From contig NZ_AP019749.1 of assembly GCF_006740045.1 (NCBI RefSeq), positions 434,001 through 498,000 on the forward strand: a stretch of 64,000 bases of DNA, read 5' to 3'. The notes beneath the pieces are model-generated. The model was not told the origin of the DNA. It ran no database searches and saw only the letters and a program-made list of their open reading frames with translations. The position numbers and the translations under genes were made by a program. Positions 35,112 to 43,819 of the stretch are shown one piece after another. How positions within the stretch are numbered: position 1 is the stretch's first letter; every line of letters begins with the position of its first letter. This stretch comes from Comamonas terrigena NBRC 13299. Lineage in GTDB: Bacteria; Pseudomonadota; Gammaproteobacteria; Burkholderiales; Burkholderiaceae_C.

Positions 35112-36386
35112 TTAATTGATGAAAAATTCCAGTGCATCCACATCCAGAACGGGGATTGCCTGCTTCTTGGCGACGTCAAGCCGCTCCAGGAAGGCGTTGT
35201 CGATGAAAATGGAATGCGGCTCGATGAAGTCTGCTTTGGATTCTTCATTCTGGAGATGAATGATTTTCTTGAACAGACTGGGCGGAATATGTGTGCGCTG
35301 CAGCGTCGTTTCCACATCGCCTGCGTGGCGGGTGATGAGGAAAATCTCTTTTCCCTTGGCGTGTTCTTGATACACAAAGGCCATGGCACGCGGAACGGCG
35401 GCACCATCAATGATCAAGGTGTCATCGAGATCGATGAAGATCTTGTCGTAATGGAATTCCAAACGGGCCTTGGTGGTGATATTGCGATCGATCACTTGGA
35501 CAAAGCGGTGATCGAGCGTCTGCAATCTGCGGCCCATGAAGTCCTGTACCGCCATCAAAGGCAGGTTGACACCCCGGGCACGGGCTGCGGCCGTGGTGCT
35601 GGCAACGCGGCAGGAGACTTCCAGCAACTTCCAGTGTCCTGACAGATCCTTTTTGACTTGAAAGAACCAGGGGCCGCGCATGGACAGCCGTGCGTTGATG
35701 CCGTGGGCAATCTCACGCAGTTCTGCACTGGCCTCCAGTAGCTCGGAGCGCATGGTGATGCCGGCTCGCACACGCTCTCGGGTGCGTGGCCCGATCCAGA
35801 TCAGTTCCTTGGTGAAGCTGGTGAAGCAGTCGACAGAAAGTTCTTGCCCCGGGAGATATTCCACCAGCAAAGGGTCTTCGATCCTCGCCATTGCGGCCTG
35901 GGCCTCGGAGGCCGTGTGGGCAATGCTGAAGCCTTGTCCACCTTGCCCGCAATCGGGCTTGATGGCCGCGGGCCAATGTGCTACATCGGCGGGGTCGGCG
36001 TAGACCGAGGGGGTGGCTGGCAGGTCTGCGAGGGCCTGGTAGGTCAGGCTCTTGCGGCGGGTGACACGGCTGGTATCCGGATCGCCGTTGACCAGGTGAA
36101 AACCCATGGTCGCGGCACGCTCCGACAAATAGGTGTGCACGGTGTCATGGGTGGCAAATACCAGATCTATTTGGAGATCTGAGAGCAGCTGGCTCCAGGC
36201 CGCATCAAATGCTGGGTCTGCAATATTGGGGAGATCGCCAAAATAGTTGGCGAATAGAAATCGTCCATGGTCGTCAATACTGGATGCGCCATATAAATCG
36301 ACGTGGAGCGAGTAACGAAGCGCTTGGTGTATTTCAGATGCACCCTCTGAGCCACAAGGAAAAACAAGTACACGGATTTTTTTCAT
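35112..36386 (-). CDS. ATP-grasp / HAD fusion protein
   Basis: 424 residues and two domains. The first ~300 are a CarB-like ATP-grasp ligase: VTRRKSLTYQALADL, PAAIKPDCGQGGQGFS as nucleotide loop, DPLLVEYLPGQELSVDCFTS, and GPWFFQVKKDLSGHWKLLEV with the metal-site residues. From about 310 a HAD-like domain starts with IFIDLDDTLIIDGAAVP (Asp nucleophile in DxDDT), then IFLITRHAGD and SIFIDNAFLERLDVA. ATP-grasp enzymes join a carboxylate to an amine, while HADs usually remove phosphate. A plausible job is attaching an amino acid or other acid to an amino sugar. It is first in the island operon. Domains are clear; reaction is inference. Confidence 0.82.
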   Translation of the reverse strand: MKKIRVLVFPCGSEGASEIHQALRYSLHVDLYGASSIDDHGRFLFANYFGDLPNIADPAFDAAWSQLLSDLQIDLVFATHDTVHTYLSERAATMGFHLVNGDPDTSRVTRRKSLTYQALADLPATPSVYADPADVAHWPAAIKPDCGQGGQGFSIAHTASEAQAAMARIEDPLLVEYLPGQELSVDCFTSFTKELIWIGPRTRERVRAGITMRSELLEASAELREIAHGINARLSMRGPWFFQVKKDLSGHWKLLEVSCRVASTTAAARARGVNLPLMAVQDFMGRRLQTLDHRFVQVIDRNITTKARLEFHYDKIFIDLDDTLIIDGAAVPRAMAFVYQEHAKGKEIFLITRHAGDVETTLQRTHIPPSLFKKIIHLQNEESKADFIEPHSIFIDNAFLERLDVAKKQAIPVLDVDALEFFIN

Positions 36387-36446
36387 GGTTCAGAGTGCAT
36401 CCATTTGCATCCCATGAGATTCAACTTCCAATGGTTTGGGCACTGG

Positions 36447-36492
36447 TAAAAATAAACCGCAATGCCCAGCAATCACGCTGAGAACATTGCGG
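36447..36492 (-). terminator. Intrinsic terminator of fliC1
   Basis: On the minus strand CCGCAATG (36492-36485) pairs with CATTGCGG (36464-36457), with an inner CAGC/GCTG pair, and is followed by TTTATTTTT. It lies 38 bases past the fliC1 stop and separates flagellin transcription from the island operon that starts at 36386. Confidence 0.85.
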
Positions 36493-36529
36493 CCTAGGCA
36501 TTCAATCTCAGAGAAGGATTGCTTGCTTT

Positions 36530-37792
36530 TTATTTTTGCAGCAATTGCAGAACGTTCTGCGGGATCTGGTTGGCTTGCGACACCATGGCAGTGCCCGCTT
36601 GCTGCAGGATCTGGGTGCGGCTCAGATTGGCTGTTTCCTTGGCGAAGTCGGCATCCATGATACGGCCGCGGGCAGCGGACAGATTTTCGACCTGGATGTC
36701 GATGTTGTTCACTGCGTTTTCGAAGCGGGTCTGCACCGCACCCAGGGTAGCGCGTGCGCCATTGACCTGATCGACGGCGCTGTCGATCTTCTTCAGGGCC
36801 ACCCAGGCGCCGGCTTGGGTGGTGACATCGATTTGCTCAATGCCCTTGTCGTTGATGACCGACGTTGCCGCGGCCGTGCCGCCTGCCATGTCGAAGTCTG
36901 CCTTGACGATGCCTGTCGCTGCGGCAGAGAAATTCGCAGACAGAGTGACTGCCACGGGTTCGCCGTTGGAGTCCAGCTTGCCGGACATCAATTCCACCTT
37001 GTAGGTTTCCGTGCCCTCGATCTTGGTCAGGTAGGCGGTCACGCCGGTGTCGGCCGTCTTGTTGTTGATGGCCGTCACCACCTGGCCCAGGCGCTCTTGC
37101 GGATTCTGGGCGGCCTTGATCGTTTCCAGGGTGACGGTGGTCGCATTCGGAGCAGTTCCCACCGTGATGGAGGCGAAGTCTGCAGCGCTCGCGGTGGCAG
37201 GGTTTGCCGGGATGGAGGTGCTGATGTCGGTGATGGAGGCCAGATCCACGACCGAGTTCGTGGCGGCGTAAGACGTGGTGGACAGCTGCGAAGCGCGGGT
37301 GTCTGCCAGTGCGCCCAGGGTCACGTTGTCACCGGAGTTGGCGCCCACTTGGAACACGGCGCCTGCAAACGAGCCGTCCAGAATCTTCTGGCCGTTGAAG
37401 TTGGTCTGCTTGGCCACACGGTCAATTTCAGCCGACAGCTGGCTGACTTCGGCCTGCAGGGCCTTGCGGTCGCTGTCGCTGTTGGTGGCGTTGGAGGCTT
37501 GCACGGCCAGCTCACGCATGCGCTGCAGCATATCGCCCACCTTGCCCAGCGCACCTTCTGCCGTCTGTGCCAGCGAGATGCCGTCGTTGGCATTGCGCGA
37601 GGCCACGCTCAGGCCGCGGACCTGGGTGTTCATGCGTTCGGCGATGGCCAGACCGGCGGCATCGTCCTTGGCGCTGTTGACACGCAGGCCTGAGGACAGA
37701 CGTTGCATGGTGGTGTTCAGCGAGCTACCCGAGAGGGTCAGGTTTCGCTGCGCATTGATCGAAGCAATATTGGTGTTGATAGTTGCGGCCAT
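36530..37792 (-). CDS. fliC: Flagellin (copy 1, divergent)
   Basis: 420 residues. N-terminal [20 protein letters not shown] and C-terminal [20 protein letters not shown] then MVSQANQIPQNVLQLLQ are the D0 helices of flagellin, and [20 protein letters not shown] is in D1. The central region (about 170-320), Ala/Thr/Ser-rich, differs strongly from the two other copies. It is transcribed opposite to them. AGAGGAA precedes the ATG. No sigma-28 site is evident upstream. It may be a minor or alternative filament subunit. Confidence 0.96.
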   Translation of the reverse strand: MAATINTNIASINAQRNLTLSGSSLNTTMQRLSSGLRVNSAKDDAAGLAIAERMNTQVRGLSVASRNANDGISLAQTAEGALGKVGDMLQRMRELAVQASNATNSDSDRKALQAEVSQLSAEIDRVAKQTNFNGQKILDGSFAGAVFQVGANSGDNVTLGALADTRASQLSTTSYAATNSVVDLASITDISTSIPANPATASAADFASITVGTAPNATTVTLETIKAAQNPQERLGQVVTAINNKTADTGVTAYLTKIEGTETYKVELMSGKLDSNGEPVAVTLSANFSAAATGIVKADFDMAGGTAAATSVINDKGIEQIDVTTQAGAWVALKKIDSAVDQVNGARATLGAVQTRFENAVNNIDIQVENLSAARGRIMDADFAKETANLSRTQILQQAGTAMVSQANQIPQNVLQLLQK

Positions 37793-38178
37793 TGCTGTTC
37801 CTCTAGTGAAAGGGCGGGTTGCATCGCATCGCTACTGAAACCGTGGGCACAAATAAGCGACAGGCAACGCTAGCGATGGGGGAATTCTTCTATGGAGGGC
37901 GGCTCGGTATAGCGGGAATAAACGCAGCAATCACCGCGCTTCTCGGTCTTTCGTGGCGGAGGCGGGGCAGAAGAGGGGGCGGGGGCTCTAGAGGGAGCAA
38001 AGCGGCCTTCGCAGGCGGATGCGAAAAAAAGCTAAAGAAATTTCCAGGGGGCCCGATAACAGTTTTGTACGGAGCAAGCACGCAGCCTCAAGGGGGTGCA
38101 AAGGTCCACAGAGACAACCGCAAGCACCGGCAAAAGCAAACGTTCATCAACTATCGCCTGGATAAAAGGAATCGCATC
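37793..38178. other. Divergent fliC1-fliC2 intergenic region
   Basis: 386 bases without a convincing gene. It holds the fliC2 sigma-28 promoter, a GCGGGAATAAACGC string (37912-37925) like those before other flagellar operons, and the ribosome-binding site AAAGGA of fliC2. The fliC2 5' leader is about 115 bases long. An in-frame extension of fliC2 into this region exists but has no flagellin similarity. Confidence 0.6.
38033..38059 (+). promoter_or_regulatory. Sigma-28 promoter of fliC2
   Basis: TAAAGAAA (38033-38040), an 11-base spacer and CCCGATAA (38052-38059) agree with TAAAGTTT-N11-GCCGATAA at 13 of 16 positions. It lies 119 bases before the fliC2 ATG. Confidence 0.85.
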
Positions 38179-39408
38179 ATGGCCATGACCATCAACACCA
38201 ACACCGTTTCGATCAACGCCCAACGCAACCTGGGCCTGTCCGGCAGCTCGCTCGGCACCGCCATGCAACGTCTGTCCTCGGGCCTGCGTGTCAACAGCGC
38301 CAAGGACGATGCCGCCGGTCTGGCCATTTCCCAGCGTATGAGCACCCAGGTGCGTGGCCTGACCGTGGCTGCCCGCAATGCCAACGACGGCATCTCGCTG
38401 GCCCAGACGGCTGAAGGTGCACTGGGCAAGGTGGGTGACATGCTGCAACGGATGCGCGACCTGGCTGTGCAGTCCAGCAACGCGACCAACAGCAAGAGCG
38501 ACCGCGAAGCCCTGCAGGCCGAGCTGAGCCAACTGCGTGACGAAGTGGATCGCGTGGCCAAGACCACGACCTTCAACGGCGCCAAGCTGCTGGACGGCAG
38601 CTTCACCGGCGGCGTGTTCCAGGTGGGGGCCAATTCCGGCGACAACATCACCGTGGGTGCCCTGAGCAACACCAAGGTGACCGAGCTGGGCAATTCGGTG
38701 TACGGCTCCGGCTCCACCACTGCAGCGACCGCAGAGGCTCTGCAAACCACCTTGGCGGGTAACGGTACGGTTGCTGCCGCAGACGTGACGATTGGTATCC
38801 GAGGTGCCGATTCGACCACGGTGCACACAATCACCATCAAGGCCGATGCCAACATGACCAAGGAGCAGGCGCTGGGCAAGACGATCGAGGCGATCAACTC
38901 CAAGACGGCTGACACCGGCGTGACGGCTTTCCTGGAAGAGGATGCTGCTGGTGTCATGCAGATCCAGATCCGTGCGACCGCGGAACAGGCTGGTAATGCC
39001 ACGGGCGTTGCCATCACCTACAGCACGGGGACCAATGTGACCGGTACCGGTGCGAACTTGGTGGCCGCTGCAAGCGTGACCGATGCAGGCGACAAGGGTA
39101 TCGACCAGCTGGACATCAGCACCCAGTCGGGCTCTTGGGAAGCGCTGCAGCGTATCGACGGTGCCATCGACTCCGTGAGTTCCGCCCGGGCCGGTCTGGG
39201 TGCCATCCAGACCCGCTTTGAGAAGTCGATCGAGAACATCGAGTCGATGAACGAAAACCTGACAGCTGCCCGTGGTCGCATCATCGATGCCGACTTCGCC
39301 AGCGAAACCGCTGCCCTGAGCCGCGCTCAGATCCTGCAGCAAGCGGGTACCGCCATGGTGTCCCAGGCCAACCAGCTGCCCCAGCAAGTGCTGAGCCTGC
39401 TGAAGTAA
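38179..39408 (+). CDS. fliC: Flagellin (copy 2)
   Basis: 409 residues from the ATG at 38179, where [20 protein letters not shown] begins; AAAGGA stands upstream. The D0/D1 ends are canonical, with [20 protein letters not shown] near the C-terminus. The central part (about 175-320) is Thr/Ala/Gly-rich and offers many Ser/Thr sites for O-glycosylation. It is nearly identical to copy 3 over the first 165 codons and the same length. A sigma-28 promoter precedes it, so it is probably a major filament protein. Confidence 0.97.
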   Translation: MAMTINTNTVSINAQRNLGLSGSSLGTAMQRLSSGLRVNSAKDDAAGLAISQRMSTQVRGLTVAARNANDGISLAQTAEGALGKVGDMLQRMRDLAVQSSNATNSKSDREALQAELSQLRDEVDRVAKTTTFNGAKLLDGSFTGGVFQVGANSGDNITVGALSNTKVTELGNSVYGSGSTTAATAEALQTTLAGNGTVAAADVTIGIRGADSTTVHTITIKADANMTKEQALGKTIEAINSKTADTGVTAFLEEDAAGVMQIQIRATAEQAGNATGVAITYSTGTNVTGTGANLVAAASVTDAGDKGIDQLDISTQSGSWEALQRIDGAIDSVSSARAGLGAIQTRFEKSIENIESMNENLTAARGRIIDADFASETAALSRAQILQQAGTAMVSQANQLPQQVLSLLK

Positions 39409-39416
39409 GAGGCACC

Positions 39417-39453
39417 GTACCCAGGGACACGCGAACCGCGGAACTCTGGGTAC
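39417..39453 (+). repeat. Hairpin between fliC2 and fliC3
   Basis: GTACCCAG (39417-39424) pairs with CTGGGTAC (39446-39453), and inside it CGCG-AAC-CGCG forms a second stem. No T-run follows, so full termination is doubtful. It may stabilise the fliC2 message or reduce read-through into fliC3. Confidence 0.6.
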
Positions 39454-39631
39454 AGCGTTTGAATGAATAACCCCGTGCCCTGCACTCCCCTCTCTCGCAG
39501 GGCATGGATCCGGAATTACGGGCAGACCAACTGCCTGAAAACAAGGTGTCAATCGTTCTTGGGCTTGAGCAAGTGAGACCGTTTGGCGCTATCCATCACT
39601 GTGTGAGCGTTAGAAAAGAAGGGGAAATCAA

Positions 39632-40861
39632 ATGGCAATGACCATTAACACCAATGTTGTGTCCATCAATGCACAACGTAACCTGGGTCTGTCGGGCAAT
39701 TCGCTGTCGACCTCCATGCAACGCCTGTCCTCGGGTCTGCGTGTGAACAGTGCCAAGGACGATGCCGCTGGTCTGGCCATCTCCGAACGCATGAGCACCC
39801 AGGTTCGTGGCCTGACCGTGGCTGCCCGCAATGCCAACGATGGCATCTCGCTGGCCCAAACCGCAGAAGGTGCGCTGGGCAAGGTGGGCGACATGCTGCA
39901 GCGTATGCGTGACCTGGCTGTTCAGTCCAGCAACGCCACCAACAGCAAGAGCGACCGCGAAGCCCTGCAGGCCGAGCTGAGCCAGCTGCGTGACGAAGTG
40001 GACCGTGTGGCCAAGACCACGACCTTCAACGGCGCCAAGCTGTTGGACGGCAGCTTCACCGGCGGCGTGTTCCAGGTGGGTGCCAACTCCGGCGACAACA
40101 TCACCGTGGGTGCCCTGAACAACACCAAGGTGACCGAGCTGGGCAATTCCATCTACGGTTCCGGTGCGACGGCCGCTACGGCGACCGATGCCCTGCAGAC
40201 CATCCTGGCTGGTGGCGGCACTGTGGCTGCTGCAGACGTGACCATCGGTATCCGTGGCGCCAATTCGACCGCCGTGCAGACTGTCACGATCAAGGCCGAT
40301 GCCAACATGACCAAGGAACAGGCTCTGGGCAAGGCGATCGAAGCGATCAACTCCAAGACTGCTGACACCGGCGTGACGGCTTTCCTGGAGGAAGATGCCG
40401 CTGGCGTGAAGCAGATCCAACTGCGTGCGACCGAAGACACCTCGGGAACCGCTACGGCCGTGGCAGTCACCTACAGCTCGGGCACCAACACGACCGGTAC
40501 GGGCAACAACCTGGTGGCCGCTGGTACCCTGACGGAAGCCGGCGACAAGGGCATCGACCAGATCGACATCAGCACCCAGTCGGGTTCTTGGGAAGCCATG
40601 CAGCGTCTGGACAAGGCCATTGACAGCGTGAGCTCTGCACGTGGCCAGCTGGGCGCCCTGCAGACCCGCTTCGAGAAGGCTGTCGAAAACATCGACATCC
40701 AGAACGAAAACGTGACGGCTGCCCGTGGTCGCATCATCGATGCCGACTTCGCTTCCGAAACTGCCAACCTGAGCCGCGCTCAGATCCTGCAACAAGCCGG
40801 TACCGCCATGGTGGCCCAGGCCAACCAGCTGCCGCAGAACGTGCTGAGCCTGCTGCGTTAA
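39632..40861 (+). CDS. fliC: Flagellin (copy 3)
   Basis: 409 residues, same length as copy 2. [20 protein letters not shown] opens it and [20 protein letters not shown] closes the conserved C-terminal helix. Differences from copy 2 are concentrated in the central domain and last third. AAGAAGGGGAAATCAA provides a ribosome-binding site. No clear sigma-28 site is visible in the 223 bases before it, so it may depend on read-through from fliC2 or on a weaker promoter. A strong terminator follows. Confidence 0.97.
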   Translation: MAMTINTNVVSINAQRNLGLSGNSLSTSMQRLSSGLRVNSAKDDAAGLAISERMSTQVRGLTVAARNANDGISLAQTAEGALGKVGDMLQRMRDLAVQSSNATNSKSDREALQAELSQLRDEVDRVAKTTTFNGAKLLDGSFTGGVFQVGANSGDNITVGALNNTKVTELGNSIYGSGATAATATDALQTILAGGGTVAAADVTIGIRGANSTAVQTVTIKADANMTKEQALGKAIEAINSKTADTGVTAFLEEDAAGVKQIQLRATEDTSGTATAVAVTYSSGTNTTGTGNNLVAAGTLTEAGDKGIDQIDISTQSGSWEAMQRLDKAIDSVSSARGQLGALQTRFEKAVENIDIQNENVTAARGRIIDADFASETANLSRAQILQQAGTAMVAQANQLPQNVLSLLR

Positions 40862-40928
40862 TCAGCCAGGCAGCAGCCATGACCTGTGATGGGCCATGGT
40901 TGCTGGCTGAATGAAAGTTTGCTTTGAT

Positions 40929-40960
40929 GACCGCCATGGATTCATGGCGGTCTTTTTTTT
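40929..40960 (+). terminator. Intrinsic terminator of fliC3
   Basis: GACCGCCATG and CATGGCGGTC form a perfect ten-pair stem around GATT and are followed by eight T residues. It isolates the flagellin genes from fliD. Confidence 0.95.
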
Positions 40961-41031
40961 GGCCAGCTGGGGCTGGCCGGTGCGTATGGCTCTTGTGGTG
41001 CCGGGATCCGACAAACGGCAGTCGAAGGCCC

Positions 41032-41058
41032 TCAACTATCGGAAAAACCGGCCGATAT
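41032..41058 (+). promoter_or_regulatory. Sigma-28-like promoter of fliD
   Basis: TCAACTAT (41032-41039), an 11-base spacer and GCCGATAT (41051-41058). The -10 half matches at seven of eight positions, the -35 half at five of eight. It lies just after the fliC3 terminator and 151 bases before the fliD ATG, as expected for a late operon. Confidence 0.7.
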
Positions 41059-41209
41059 CTCAAATAGGCAAGGTGTAGGGGCTGCGGGTCAGACGTACTG
41101 TCCGGTGCTCTCCGTTTAATTCGGCCTTTTGTATTCCGGCAAGAGGTTACACAATACGGGCAGTTTCAGATCTGTGCAGACCGGCACGGATCAGCAAGGA
41201 GTATGCAAT

Positions 41210-42658
41210 ATGGGCGTTTCATCCGTAGGTATCGGCAGCGGGCTGAAGGTTGACGAGATCGTCTCTCAGCTGGTGGAGCTCGAGAAAAAACCACTGGAAA
41301 CGCTGCAGTCGAAGGCGGAAATCATCAGCGCCAAGATCTCGTCCTATGGGCAGATCAAGTCGCTGATGGATGACCTCAATACCGCCGCCCGGGATTTGAC
41401 CCTGGACCGCACCTGGGGTGCTTCCAAGGTGTCGTCCTCCGGTTCTGCTGCCACGGGTGCCATGACTGGGCTGGCCGCCGCCGGCTCCTACAACATCAAT
41501 GTGCTGCAGCTCGCGCAGAGCCAGACCTCGGTGACCGCCAAGCTGGCCAAGGGCGCCACGATGGACGTGTCGGGGGTCATGCGTTTCAAGATTGGTAACC
41601 TGGAAACCAAGACCTTTGACCTGACCATCAATGCTTCGGATTCGCTGCAGAACGTGGCGGACAAGATCAACGGCGATACCAATATCAGCAAGTCCGTCGT
41701 GGCCACGGTTATCAAGGACAGCTCGGGCAAAGAGCAGCTGATGATCCGTTCGCGGGAAACCGGCCTGGACAGCAAGTTTGAGGTCAGCTTAGGCTCGGGC
41801 GTCGATGCCAATGGCGACTTGGAGGCGTTTGGTGCGTTGGATACCGGCAATCTGGTGACATTGGCGGGCGCAGGTGGCGTCACGACCACGCAGGCCGCCA
41901 AGAACGCCGAGATGGAACTCAACGGTGTGAAGCTGGAGTCGAACACCAACACCTTTGCCGAGACCATCCCGGGTCTGTCGATCTCGGTATCGGCAGTGGG
42001 AACCTCGCTGCTGACGATCGCGCCTGACAAGGATGCGGTGCAGGCCAGCATCCAGAAATTTGTGGATGCCTACAACGCGGTGAACGATCTGCTGTCGCAG
42101 TCGACCAAGAGCGTGCGTACCGCGGATGGCAAGACGGATGACGCCGCCATCAAGGATGGCAGCGGATTGCTGCAGGGAGATAGCAGCACGGTGAGCCTGC
42201 AGAACTCCTTGCGGATGATGCTGCAGCGCGTTTCCAGCAACGCGACAGGGGCCTACACGCGCCTGTCCGAAGTCGGCATGCAGATGCAGCAGGGCGGCAA
42301 GCTGACCGTGGATACGGAAAAGATGACTGCCGCGCTGAAAGATGTGGATTCGCTCAAGAGCCTGTTCACTGCCAAGGCCGATGCGCAGGGCGCGGGCGGC
42401 GGGGTGGCCACCAATTACAAGACGTTCACCGACGAGCTGCTGGCTTGGGAGGGGACGCTCAACAACAAGACCGACGCCTTGCAAAAACAGCTGGATAACA
42501 ACGGTGACCAGCAGGACAAGGTGAATGCCCGGGCTTCGACGCTTGAGACCCGTCTGCGTGCACAGTACAGCGCGCTGGATGTGAAGATGGCATCGCTCAA
42601 CGCTTTGGACTCCTACGTCAGCCAGATGGTGACGACGTGGAACAAGTCGAGTGATTGA
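41210..42658 (+). CDS. fliD: Filament cap protein FliD
   Basis: 482 residues from the ATG at 41210 (AAGGAG upstream). The N-terminus GVSSVGIGSGLKVDEIVSQL then VELEKKPLETLQ is the FliD (HAP2) signature. The C-terminal ~200 residues form the FliD_C domain, ending in helical SLNALDSYVSQMVTTWNKS. FliD caps the filament and folds arriving flagellin. fliS and fliT follow on the same strand. Confidence 0.95.
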   Translation: MGVSSVGIGSGLKVDEIVSQLVELEKKPLETLQSKAEIISAKISSYGQIKSLMDDLNTAARDLTLDRTWGASKVSSSGSAATGAMTGLAAAGSYNINVLQLAQSQTSVTAKLAKGATMDVSGVMRFKIGNLETKTFDLTINASDSLQNVADKINGDTNISKSVVATVIKDSSGKEQLMIRSRETGLDSKFEVSLGSGVDANGDLEAFGALDTGNLVTLAGAGGVTTTQAAKNAEMELNGVKLESNTNTFAETIPGLSISVSAVGTSLLTIAPDKDAVQASIQKFVDAYNAVNDLLSQSTKSVRTADGKTDDAAIKDGSGLLQGDSSTVSLQNSLRMMLQRVSSNATGAYTRLSEVGMQMQQGGKLTVDTEKMTAALKDVDSLKSLFTAKADAQGAGGGVATNYKTFTDELLAWEGTLNNKTDALQKQLDNNGDQQDKVNARASTLETRLRAQYSALDVKMASLNALDSYVSQMVTTWNKSSD

Positions 42659-42711
42659 GTTGGCTGGGCCAGCGGTTTTATTGCCAACAAATTAGGCGCA
42701 CAAGGAATTAC

Positions 42712-43131
42712 ATGTTTTCGTCCACAGGTTTCAGCAAAGCGAATGCCTACCGCCAGGTAGGGGTGCACTCCGGCGTTGAAGATGCCTCCCCGCATATGCT
42801 GATTCAGATGCTGTTCGATGGCCTGTTCCAGTCGCTGAATGCGGCGCGCGGTGCCATAGAGCGCGGGGATATCGAGGAGAAGGGGCAGCTTATCTCCCGG
42901 TCCGTCCGCATCCTGCAGGAAGGGTTGATCATGGGCCTGGACATGGAAAAAGGCGGCGAACTGGCTGCAAATCTGCGCTTGCTCTATGACTACTGTGTGG
43001 CACAGTTGACCAAGGCCAATCTGCACAGCGATGCCTCGCTGGTGGAAGAGGTGATCGGTGTTTTGCAGCCTGTGGCACAGGGATGGAAAGAAATTGGTTC
43101 TCAGGTGGATACAGTCGCACGTGGAGACTGA
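42712..43131 (+). CDS. fliS: Flagellin chaperone FliS
   Basis: 139 residues from the ATG at 42712 (AAGGAATT upstream). NAYRQVGVHSGVEDASPHML followed by IQMLFDGLFQSLNAARGAIE and a C-terminal segment with GGELAANLRLLYDYCVAQLT are family marks. FliS binds the flagellin C-terminus and prevents early polymerisation in the cytosol. It lies 53 bases after fliD and one base before fliT. Confidence 0.95.
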   Translation: MFSSTGFSKANAYRQVGVHSGVEDASPHMLIQMLFDGLFQSLNAARGAIERGDIEEKGQLISRSVRILQEGLIMGLDMEKGGELAANLRLLYDYCVAQLTKANLHSDASLVEEVIGVLQPVAQGWKEIGSQVDTVARGD

Positions 43132-43132
43132 G

Positions 43133-43432
43133 ATGGAGATGCAGTTGTTGGATTACTACAAAGCAATCGAAGCGAAGAGCGCAGACATGCTGCAAGCAGC
43201 CCAGTCTCATGATTGGGATGCGGTGGTCGACTGCGAAAAAGCCTGTGGCGTGCTGATCAATGAACTGCGTGTCCAGGCCGAGCAGAACGTGCTGTCCGTC
43301 TTGGAGCGCAAGGAAAAGACGCGCATCATGCAGCGCATTCTGCGCAACGATGCGCAGATCCGCATCCTGGCCGAGCCCTGGTTGGCGCAGCTGGACCATC
43401 TGGGCAAGGTGCCGGCATCGGTGATGCACTGA
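43133..43432 (+). CDS. fliT: FliT-like export chaperone
   Basis: 99 residues, all helical by composition, starting one base after the fliS stop. Size and position match FliT, the FliD chaperone that also antagonises FlhDC in enterobacteria. Sequence conservation is poor in this family, so the name rests mainly on the fliD-fliS-X order. A second ATG six bases further is possible. Confidence 0.8.
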   Translation: MEMQLLDYYKAIEAKSADMLQAAQSHDWDAVVDCEKACGVLINELRVQAEQNVLSVLERKEKTRIMQRILRNDAQIRILAEPWLAQLDHLGKVPASVMH

Positions 43433-43456
43433 GATCCTGTTTGATTCGACGAGCCG

Positions 43457-43490
43457 CAAGGCCCGCATGCCGAGAGGTCTGCGGGCCTTG
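43457..43490 (+). terminator. Hairpin after fliT
   Basis: CAAGGCCCGCA (43457-43467) pairs perfectly with TGCGGGCCTTG (43480-43490) around a 12-base loop, 24 bases past the fliT stop. Only TTG follows, so it is a T-poor terminator candidate. Confidence 0.6.
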
Positions 43491-43721
43491 TTGCATGGGC
43501 GCCAGGCTTGCTGTTGGTGGCCAGCTGCCTGGAAGAGGTGGTGGAATGTCGGCTGATGAATTGGCGAATTGGCGTGCCACGGGATGCCAGGGTGTGTGGC
43601 TGGGGTAAATAGCCGCGTGTTCTTTGCAGTGCGGCTTCCTGTGCCGCCACATCCGGGCTCTGGAAGATGCCTGTCCTTGGGTAGCCGGGATGGTGCAGTG
43701 CAGCAGGCGTTTTCCAAGGAC

Positions 43722-43750
43722 AAAAAAAAGCCACAGATTGCTCCGTGGCT
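43722..43750 (-). terminator. Intrinsic terminator of fliE
   Basis: On the minus strand AGCCAC and GTGGCT pair around ten bases and are followed by a run of eight T. It lies 70 bases past the fliE stop. Confidence 0.85.
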
Positions 43751-43819
43751 ACTTGAAGTGTGAACTGTGAAGAGGAAAGGGGTGAATGCATGCGGTCGGC
43801 ATGCATTCGAATGGGGTTA

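Larger units (their letters stand above)
40862..41209. other. fliC3-fliD intergenic region
   Basis: 348 bases without a gene. It contains the strong fliC3 terminator (40929-40960), a sigma-28-like promoter for fliD (41032-41058), and an untranslated leader of about 150 bases before the fliD ATG. Confidence 0.7.
43433..43819. other. fliT-fliE convergent intergenic region
   Basis: 387 bases between converging fliT and fliE. It holds the two hairpins listed separately, one for each direction, and otherwise nothing that looks like a gene or promoter. Short reading frames in it have no recognisable similarity. Confidence 0.6.

Noticed and set aside
37819..38178. N-terminal extension of fliC2 upstream of 38179
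   Set aside because: The extension has no flagellin similarity and would contain the sigma-28 promoter and ribosome-binding site.
39560..39631. Sigma-28 promoter directly before fliC3
   Set aside because: The best candidate (GAGCAAGT-N11-GCGCTATC) has too many mismatches to call.
43207..43806. Minus-strand frame across fliT and the following gap
   Set aside because: No similarity, mixed composition, and it crosses a perfect hairpin and a terminator.
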